Assembly (NCBI GenBank): GCA_000634515.1
Contig: JFNU01000004.1
Location: 1 to 64,000, forward strand
DNA from: Prochlorococcus sp. scB245a_520K10
GTDB lineage: Bacteria; Cyanobacteriota; Cyanobacteriia; PCC-6307; Cyanobiaceae
Direction: 5' to 3'
DNA: 64,000 bases
In this document: positions 58,382 to 64,000 of the stretch, one piece after another
Layout: the number at the start of each line of letters is the position of its first letter
Position numbering within the stretch: the stretch's first letter is position 1
Notes under the pieces: generated by a model
What the model was told of the DNA's origin: nothing
What the model saw: only the letters and a program-made list of their open reading frames with translations
Database searches by the model: none
Made by a program: the position numbers and the translations under genes

Positions 58382-59244
58382 TTTGGGACTTCTAAAGAAA
58401 TTTTTCCAAGCATTTGATTTCTATAATCTTCTAATAATTTATGAGACATTCTCCTTTTATCGCCTGAGGTATGTTTTGAAGAAGCTTCATCGATCCAATC
58501 AGAAGGATTCTCAAAGCCTTTTGTAATATCAACTCCATATCTATTAGATATTTTTTTTACTGAGATATTCGCATCCTTATCTTTGTTTAGAGTAGATATA
58601 ATTTTGATAAATTCAATTGCGACACTCTCTATTTCATAAGCAGCTTCTCCAATATCGTCACATAGTGCGAGATTAAGTGCCGATTTTTGATCTTCTAAAT
58701 TTGGAGGTATAACACCAGGAGCATCTAGCAGATCTATGCCACTTTCTAATTTTATCCATCTTAAATTACGAGTCACGCCTGCTTTCCTAGCACTATCAAC
58801 AACTCTTTTTTTTGCAATTCTATTAATTAATGCTGACTTACCTACGTTTGGAAAACCAAGCGTAAGGGCTCTAATTGGCCTAATTCTCATTCCTCTTGAA
58901 AGTCTTCTATCGTCAATTGAAGATCTAGATTCTTTGGCGGAATTACAAATTTCTTTAATACCTACACCTCTTTTAGCGTCGCACCAATGCGGATATTGAT
59001 CTTGAGCATTAAACCATTTATTCCAACTTGCGATGGTGCTTGGAGTGATCATGTCAGATCTGTTAATAACAAGAAGATGTTTTTTATTTTTGATCCATTT
59101 GTTTAAGTGTGGATGTCCTGTTGATAAAGGAATTCTTGCATCTCTAACTTCTATAACTAAATCTACTTTATTGATAACTTCAGATAATTTCTTTTCTGCT
59201 TTTGCGATATGGCCTGGATACCATTGAATTTTGGGTATGTCCAC
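58372..59244 (-). CDS. rbgA: Ribosome assembly GTPase RbgA/YlqF
   Basis: 290 residues with the circularly permuted GTPase order: NRSD (61-64, G4) comes before GFPNVGKS (130-137, G1) and DAPG (G3). The opening IQWYPGHIAKAEKKL is the YlqF signature. RbgA helps late assembly of the 50S subunit. It starts at GTG 59242-59244; pgk is divergent across 214 bp. Confidence 0.96.
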   Translation of the reverse strand: MDIPKIQWYPGHIAKAEKKLSEVINKVDLVIEVRDARIPLSTGHPHLNKWIKNKKHLLVINRSDMITPSTIASWNKWFNAQDQYPHWCDAKRGVGIKEICNSAKESRSSIDDRRLSRGMRIRPIRALTLGFPNVGKSALINRIAKKRVVDSARKAGVTRNLRWIKLESGIDLLDAPGVIPPNLEDQKSALNLALCDDIGEAAYEIESVAIEFIKIISTLNKDKDANISVKKISNRYGVDITKGFENPSDWIDEASSKHTSGDKRRMSHKLLEDYRNQMLGKISLEVPKWN

Positions 59245-59458
59245 TTCAATAAATCAAATAAAATTTTGTATTGCTTTTAATTTTTATAAGTTTCAAAAGT
59301 ATTTACATCTAAATTTTAGTATAAATTTAATAATTAAAAAATTTTTTTAATAGGTTAATTCTTAAAATTTATTAAGGCATAGGTAACAGTTACTACTTTT
59401 TAACCCAATAAGTCCAAATTAACGTTAGGGTCTTAAAATTAAAAATTAAGATTGTTTA
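59245..59458. other. Longest intergenic gap (rbgA/pgk), no gene seen
   Basis: This 214-bp divergent spacer is very AT-rich and I see no open frame, tRNA-like fold or long stem in it. It should hold the promoters of rbgA and pgk. One candidate operator is listed separately at 59383-59396. Confidence 0.7.
59383..59396 (+). promoter_or_regulatory. NtcA-like GTA-N8-TAC site upstream of pgk
   Basis: GTAACAGTTACTAC matches GTA-N8-TAC, the NtcA core, and also contains the inverted repeat GTAAC-A-GTTAC. It lies 62 bp before the pgk ATG. No clear TAN3T -10 follows at the classical distance of about 22 bp. Such 6-base matches occur often by chance in 64 kb, so support is weak. Confidence 0.25.
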
Positions 59459-60667
59459 ATGTCAAAATTATCTCTTTCCAGTCTTGAAAAGACACACTTA
59501 GAAGGAAAAAAAGTTCTTGTTAGAGTAGATTTTAATGTTCCATTAAATGAAGATGGTTATATAACTGACGATACGCGTATTAGAGCAGCGATTCCAACTA
59601 TTGAATATCTCATTAACCATTCTGCAAAGGTTATTTTAGCTGCTCATTTTGGAAGACCAAAGGGTCAGGTAAATGAAAAAATGAGATTAACTCCAGTAGC
59701 AGCAAGATTAAGTGAATTGCTGGGAAAAAATGTTGCTCTTACTAACAGTTGTATAGGTGATGAAGCAGTTGCCGAATCAAATAGCTTAAATAATGGAGAT
59801 GTTCTTTTACTTGAAAATGTTCGTTTTTTTGGTGAAGAGGAAAAGAATGACTTAGATTTTGCTAAAAATTTAGCATTACATGCAGATATGTATGTAAATG
59901 ATGCTTTTGGTGCTGCTCATAGAGCTCATGCTTCAACTCAGGGAGTTACTAATTATTTAAGTCCATCAGTAGCTGGATTCCTTCTAGAAAAAGAATTGAA
60001 ATACTTACAAGGAGCAATAGATTCCCCTAAGCGTCCATTGGCAGCAATCGTTGGAGGATCAAAGGTTAGTAGCAAAATAGGAGTGCTCGACTCCTTACTT
60101 GATAAGTGTGACAAAATCATGATTGGTGGTGGTATGATTTTTACTTTTTATAAAGCTAGAGGTCTAGATGTTGGAAAGAGTCTCGTAGAAGAAGATAAAC
60201 TTGAGCTTGCTAAAGATTTAGAAGCAAAAGCAAAAGCAAAAGGAGTTGAATTACTATTACCCACTGATGTTGTTTTGGCTAATGAATTTTCTCCTGACGC
60301 CGAAAGTAAAATATCTCAAATTGATTCAATTAGGGGGAATTGGATGGGTCTCGATATTGGTCCAGATTCTATTAAAGTTTTTCAAAATGCTCTTGCAGAA
60401 TGTAAGACAATTATTTGGAATGGTCCAATGGGAGTTTTTGAATTTGATAAATTTGCGGAAGGTACAAATGCAATAGCTACGACCCTTGCGGACTTAAGTG
60501 CTTTTTCTGAAGTTTGTACAATTATTGGTGGTGGAGATTCAGTAGCAGCAGTGGAAAAGGCTGGATTAGCTGAGAAAATGTCTCATATATCTACTGGAGG
60601 TGGGGCTAGTTTAGAACTTTTAGAAGGTAAAACTTTGCCTGGCGTAGCCGCTTTAAACGACGCTTAG
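59459..60667 (+). CDS. pgk: Phosphoglycerate kinase
   Basis: 402 residues. Pgk catalyses 3-PGA to 1,3-bisphosphoglycerate in the Calvin cycle, the reverse of glycolytic ATP formation. Motifs: [36 protein letters not shown] and the nucleotide-binding [13 protein letters not shown] and [13 protein letters not shown]. It starts at ATG 59459 and its stop is 1 bp from the stop of the exported hypothetical. Confidence 0.98.
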   Translation: MSKLSLSSLEKTHLEGKKVLVRVDFNVPLNEDGYITDDTRIRAAIPTIEYLINHSAKVILAAHFGRPKGQVNEKMRLTPVAARLSELLGKNVALTNSCIGDEAVAESNSLNNGDVLLLENVRFFGEEEKNDLDFAKNLALHADMYVNDAFGAAHRAHASTQGVTNYLSPSVAGFLLEKELKYLQGAIDSPKRPLAAIVGGSKVSSKIGVLDSLLDKCDKIMIGGGMIFTFYKARGLDVGKSLVEEDKLELAKDLEAKAKAKGVELLLPTDVVLANEFSPDAESKISQIDSIRGNWMGLDIGPDSIKVFQNALAECKTIIWNGPMGVFEFDKFAEGTNAIATTLADLSAFSEVCTIIGGGDSVAAVEKAGLAEKMSHISTGGGASLELLEGKTLPGVAALNDA

Positions 60668-60668
60668 A

Positions 60669-61394
60669 CTATATTTCATCAACGATATTAATACTTTTTG
60701 TGAAAGTAATCATCCCAAAAGGGTGAGCTATAATTCCCGACCATAATTGTATACCAGGTTTTGTTGGAGCTCTAGTCATTTTGAAAATCCCCCCAGATAC
60801 TAATGGCTCCAATAATATTTCTTGTTCAAATAATGAATTAACTTGATGGGTTTTTATAGCTCCTGCAATAATGACCTCCTCAAGAGGTTTATTTAGAATA
60901 ATATCAATATCATATTTTGAACCAGTAAGAACTTTATCAGGAATTCTAAAAATAATATCTATTTTGTTATTGTCAGTCCTTATTGTTGTGAATAAATTTT
61001 TGATAATCCCTTCATCTATTTTCCCATTTACAATTGAAAATAAATAATCGAAATTTGATTCGAGTATATGTATTTCTCCTTTAACTATTTTTTCTCCCAG
61101 CACTTTTATTCGCAAAATATTTTTATTTGGAACATTAGATTTTATTCTTTTGATCTTCCATTTGCTGTCAGGGAAATCATTAATAAATTTTGAAAATTGT
61201 TTTGGTATATTTTGGTTTTCATTGTTTCTAAAATTTTTTCTAATAAATTCTAAATTTCGCGCATTTAAAGAGTTTTCTAGATTTTTTATAAAGTCAACTT
61301 TTAAAGTTTGCGTTATTGCTGAATAGGGAATAATGAGATAAATAAATAAGTAGAGAGGAATTCCTATATTTTTGAATAAGTTTAAATTAAACAT
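60669..61394 (-). CDS. Conserved hypothetical exported protein
   Basis: 241 residues with a hydrophobic N-terminal stretch (9-28, IGIPLYLFIYLIIPYSAITQT) that looks like a signal peptide or anchor. The remainder is soluble, beta-rich by appearance, with a Lys/Asn/Ile-rich composition. The ending (PGIQLWSGIIAHPFGMITFTKSINIVDE) looks conserved, but I do not recognise a family with known function. It lies between pgk and murG, divergent from murG across 41 bp; no function is inferred. Confidence 0.72.
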   Translation of the reverse strand: MFNLNLFKNIGIPLYLFIYLIIPYSAITQTLKVDFIKNLENSLNARNLEFIRKNFRNNENQNIPKQFSKFINDFPDSKWKIKRIKSNVPNKNILRIKVLGEKIVKGEIHILESNFDYLFSIVNGKIDEGIIKNLFTTIRTDNNKIDIIFRIPDKVLTGSKYDIDIILNKPLEEVIIAGAIKTHQVNSLFEQEILLEPLVSGGIFKMTRAPTKPGIQLWSGIIAHPFGMITFTKSINIVDEI

Positions 61395-61435
61395 ATTTTT
61401 TATTTGTTATTTTCATTTTACTAATTTAAGTTTTT

Positions 61436-62527
61436 ATGTCTAAAAAAAATAATTTATTAGTTGTAGCTAGTGGGACAGGAGGTCATATTTTCCCAGCTTT
61501 AGCAGTTTCTAAAGAGGTAGAAAATGAATGGAATATCCACTGGTTGGGGGTTAATAAAAGACTGGATGCTGATTTTATTCCCCAAAAATATAATTTGACG
61601 ACTTTAAATATTAAAACACCAAGAAAAAATATCTTTTTGGTTTTTCAATATATAGAAATCTTAATGTCAACTTTCCAAATAATTCGGATTTTAAGAGAAA
61701 AAAAAATTAACTTAGTTTTTACGACTGGGGGTTATATATCAGCGCCTACTATTGTTGCTTCAAAAATCCTAAGGATACCTGTCATTATTCATGAATCAAA
61801 TTTAATACCAGGAATGGTCACGAAATATTTTGGTTTTTTATGTAATTATGTTCTTTTAGGATTCAAGAAAACAAATTCTTATTTGAAAAATTGTAAAACT
61901 ATTTTCACGGGTACCCCTCTAAGGGAGCAATTCTATAAATCTAATCTATTGCCAGAATGGGCTCCACAAGGAAAAGGACCTCTCTTGATTTTTATGGGAG
62001 GCAGTCAAGGAGCAAAAGCTATAAATCAAATTCTTTACGAATCACTTGAATTTTTAATTAAAAAAAAGTTTCGGATAGTTCATATCATTGGAGAATATGA
62101 TCAAAAATCTTTTCAGCTAAGAAATTCAAAATATTATGTTAAAAAAAGATTTACTAATGAAATAGCAGCTTTAATTCAAAACTGTGATCTCGTAATATCA
62201 AGATCTGGTTCAGGAACAATTAATGAACTAATAGAAGCTGAAAAGCCTTCAATATTAATTCCATATCCTTATTCTAAAAATAATCATCAGGAGAAAAATG
62301 CAATGATTCTTGCAGAAAATGGAGGTTCACTCTTAATGAATCAAAATAAAATTTCTAAAGAAGTTTTTCAAGAAACGCTAGAAAGAATTTTTACAATAAA
62401 ATTAAAAAACGGACAAAAGCGATATGAAATATTAGATTTAATGAAGAAGAACATGGGAAAGAATAATAAAATCAAATCTAAAATTGAGATTAAGAAATTA
62501 ATTAATTATTTTTTAAAAGAATTTTGA
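61436..62527 (+). CDS. murG: UDP-GlcNAc:undecaprenyl-PP-MurNAc-pentapeptide GlcNAc transferase
   Basis: 363 residues of the GT28 family. MurG adds GlcNAc to lipid I to make lipid II at the inner membrane. Motifs: ASGTGGHIFPALAV (11-24), VFTTGGYISAPT, IFMGGSQGAKAIN and RSGSGTINELIEAEKPSILIPYP. Its 3' end overlaps the downstream aminotransferase by 22 bp on the opposite strand. Confidence 0.96.
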   Translation: MSKKNNLLVVASGTGGHIFPALAVSKEVENEWNIHWLGVNKRLDADFIPQKYNLTTLNIKTPRKNIFLVFQYIEILMSTFQIIRILREKKINLVFTTGGYISAPTIVASKILRIPVIIHESNLIPGMVTKYFGFLCNYVLLGFKKTNSYLKNCKTIFTGTPLREQFYKSNLLPEWAPQGKGPLLIFMGGSQGAKAINQILYESLEFLIKKKFRIVHIIGEYDQKSFQLRNSKYYVKKRFTNEIAALIQNCDLVISRSGSGTINELIEAEKPSILIPYPYSKNNHQEKNAMILAENGGSLLMNQNKISKEVFQETLERIFTIKLKNGQKRYEILDLMKKNMGKNNKIKSKIEIKKLINYFLKEF

Positions 62528-63630
62528 ATTTCTTTACATAAAAGACTATTATTTTTCCTACTCTGCAAACTTATTCTCGCCCACTTTTCGTCAAGGTATT
62601 TAAATGAAGTGCATTCTCTAATTAATATCCTCTTTTTTTCTAAATATCTTATATTTGGCGACAAAGAAGTGCTACTTTCTATTAAAAAAAAGTTGGTTGA
62701 AGAGTTGTGAACCTTAAGGTTTTTTATTTTTGATAATTTTTCACAAACTCTTTTTTTTTCAATATTTATCCAGCTGTGGATTTGCTTTATCCATCTTCGA
62801 TAGAATTTCTGATTACTTAGAATGTCAATTCCGGCTTTAATAGCAAAGGAATTTAATGGCCAAGGATCTCTATTAATTTCCCATTGCTTAAGTTTTTTTG
62901 ATGAGCCTACAACGTACCCTAATCTAAGGCCTGGTATATTGAAGATTTTGGTCAGGCTTCTTAAGACTAATAAATTATCATATTTTTTGGTTAATGGTAT
63001 TAAGGATTCTTTTTCTCCATTAGGTGTGATCGACAAGAAAGCCTCATCACATATAACTAATTTATATTTTTTTAAAATTTCCTCTAATGAATTTTTCTCC
63101 CACAATTGGCCGGTGGGGTTATGTGGATTTGTTATCCAAATAACATCACCTTTAGGATGAAGTGGAAATGTTTGCGGAAAAATATTATTCCAGTTTTTTG
63201 GTAATTCGCAATGTATGAAATTGCTATTCCAACAATTTAAAGATCTTTCATAATCAACAAAGCATGGAGAAGGAATAATATTTATTCCAAATTTGGATGC
63301 CTCATAACCTGCCCAGGTTATTAGCTCAGAAGCGCCATTTCCAGGCAATATATTGTCTGGATTTATTCCATGAAATTTGCCGATTATTTCTTTCAAATCA
63401 CTCAAGTTTCTTTCGGGGTAATATCTAAAACCAAGATTCTTAATTTCCGAATTTAATGAATCTATTAATATTTGAGGAGGATCAAAGGGTACTAATGAGG
63501 CACTTGCGTCAATAATTTCAGAGGGTAATAAATTAAATTTTTTTGCATTTGAATATATATTTCCTCCATGTTTTAAGTTTGACATTTGCATGGCTTCTAG
63601 TATGTAATCATTAGCTTCTGATTTATTCAT
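62506..63630 (-). CDS. Class I/II PLP aminotransferase, CobC/HisC-like
   Basis: 374 residues. Key motifs: LPGNGASELITW, ITNPHNPTGQLW, LVICDEAFLSITP and PLP lysine in RSLTKIFNIPGLRLGYVVG. Resembles CobC/CobD-type threonine-phosphate decarboxylases of cobalamin synthesis and histidinol-phosphate aminotransferases; the CobC-like reading is favoured by the N-terminal LKHGGNIYSNAKKF, as in CobC. No other cobalamin genes are in the window. It is followed on the minus strand by pyrD 15 bp upstream of it. Confidence 0.85.
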   Translation of the reverse strand: MNKSEANDYILEAMQMSNLKHGGNIYSNAKKFNLLPSEIIDASASLVPFDPPQILIDSLNSEIKNLGFRYYPERNLSDLKEIIGKFHGINPDNILPGNGASELITWAGYEASKFGINIIPSPCFVDYERSLNCWNSNFIHCELPKNWNNIFPQTFPLHPKGDVIWITNPHNPTGQLWEKNSLEEILKKYKLVICDEAFLSITPNGEKESLIPLTKKYDNLLVLRSLTKIFNIPGLRLGYVVGSSKKLKQWEINRDPWPLNSFAIKAGIDILSNQKFYRRWIKQIHSWINIEKKRVCEKLSKIKNLKVHNSSTNFFLIESSTSLSPNIRYLEKKRILIRECTSFKYLDEKWARISLQSRKNNSLLCKEIQNSFKK

Positions 63631-63645
63631 TATTCATTTCTAATT

Positions 63646-64000
63646 TTATTCAACCCATTTTAAATCTGATCCAATGGCCTCTTTTATATTAGACAATTGA
63701 TGGTAATTGAGTTGTTTAATAATTCCTTCAAGTATGTCGGGGACTAATTGTGGACCCTTATATATCCATCCTGTATAGAGTTGAATTAATGATGCTCCAG
63801 AACAAATTCTTTCCCAAGCTGATTCTGGACTATTGATTCCACCAACACCAATTAAAATAATCTTTTTATCAATTTTATGAATATGTTTTATTATTTGATT
63901 CGCTTTTTTTTGTAGAGGCCTTCCACTTAATCCTCCAGTCTCTTCGGAAAGCAATAATCCGGTTTGTCTGATCTTTCTATTTTCAAGACCTAACCTATCA
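63646..64000 (-). CDS. pyrD: Dihydroorotate dehydrogenase, C-terminal part (runs off the window edge)
   Basis: The frame is open from the window edge to the stop at 63646, giving about 118 residues. It contains TGGLSGRPL, IGVGGINSPESAWERICSGASLIQLYTGWIY and a C-terminal helix, matching the FMN-binding end of class 2 PyrD, a membrane-associated quinone-linked enzyme of pyrimidine synthesis. The start lies beyond 64000. It is 15 bp from the aminotransferase gene and likely upstream of it in one transcript. Confidence 0.93.
   Translation of the reverse strand, partial: DRLGLENRKIRQTGLLLSEETGGLSGRPLQKKANQIIKHIHKIDKKIILIGVGGINSPESAWERICSGASLIQLYTGWIYKGPQLVPDILEGIIKQLNYHQLSNIKEAIGSDLKWVE

Overview
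The window is a dense, AT-rich stretch (by eye about two-thirds A+T) of a cyanobacterial chromosome. Gene content, very short intergenic gaps and lysine/asparagine/isoleucine-rich proteins point to a high-light-adapted Prochlorococcus. Supporting genes are ycf3, ycf34, rpaB, an NDH-1 gene set, crtB/crtP, chlM, the phylloquinone men genes and an rbcR-like regulator. The strain cannot be named from sequence reading alone. I saw no rRNA, tRNA, CRISPR array, insertion sequence, prophage or genomic-island signature. No gap between genes exceeds 300 bp; the longest is the 214 bp upstream of pgk (59245-59458).

Layout. 1-8.3 kb: 5' part of a copper-type P-ATPase, ycf3 (PSI assembly), radA, then a same-strand run rpaB-plsX-fabH-fabD-plsC joining a high-light response regulator to fatty-acid and phospholipid synthesis, with tsaB and ycf34 opposite. 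8.3-19 kb: cca, an RRM protein, crtB and crtP, ndhM with a DUF3172 gene, an rbcR-like LysR regulator divergent from a NnrU/Z-ISO-like membrane protein, then ndhF and ndhD. 19-30 kb: scpA, a sugar nucleotidyltransferase, metF, a PedR-like small LuxR regulator, then a minus-strand run gltA-ndhA-ndhI-ndhG-ndhE-nadK-CYTH, and a DUF3352 lipid/membrane-anchored protein. 30-44 kb: trpB, an eIF1-like protein, cysC, purE, chlM, a NarL-type regulator, a cysteine desulfurase, rsmH, ndhH, the phylloquinone genes (menI, menE-menC-menA, menF), gshB and a glutaredoxin. 44-64 kb: prfB with a programmed frameshift, DUF3285, ybeY, dgkA, trpG, a metal-site-degenerate MBL protein, hisC, argS, nadC, mnmE, DUF2062, the bifunctional ppGpp enzyme, a fused ABC ATPase, rluD, rbgA, pgk, an exported hypothetical, murG, a CobC/HisC-like aminotransferase and the 3' part of pyrD.

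How the parts fit: eight NDH-1 subunits (A, D, E, F, G, H, I, M) lie in four separate clusters, and the phylloquinone pathway (the PSI quinone) is nearly contiguous. Carotenoid desaturation genes and a likely zeta-carotene isomerase relative lie within 5 kb. The most notable points for follow-up are the repeat-rich N-terminal extension of PlsX containing a 12-bp tandem repeat, the overlapping convergent gene ends throughout the window, the prfB frameshift site, the NnrU/Z-ISO gene beside crtB/crtP, a metallo-beta-lactamase-fold protein that lost its HxHxDH motif, and a CYTH enzyme with an ExExR signature beside NAD kinase. I did not find a clearly novel multi-gene system; this is mostly core-genome sequence.
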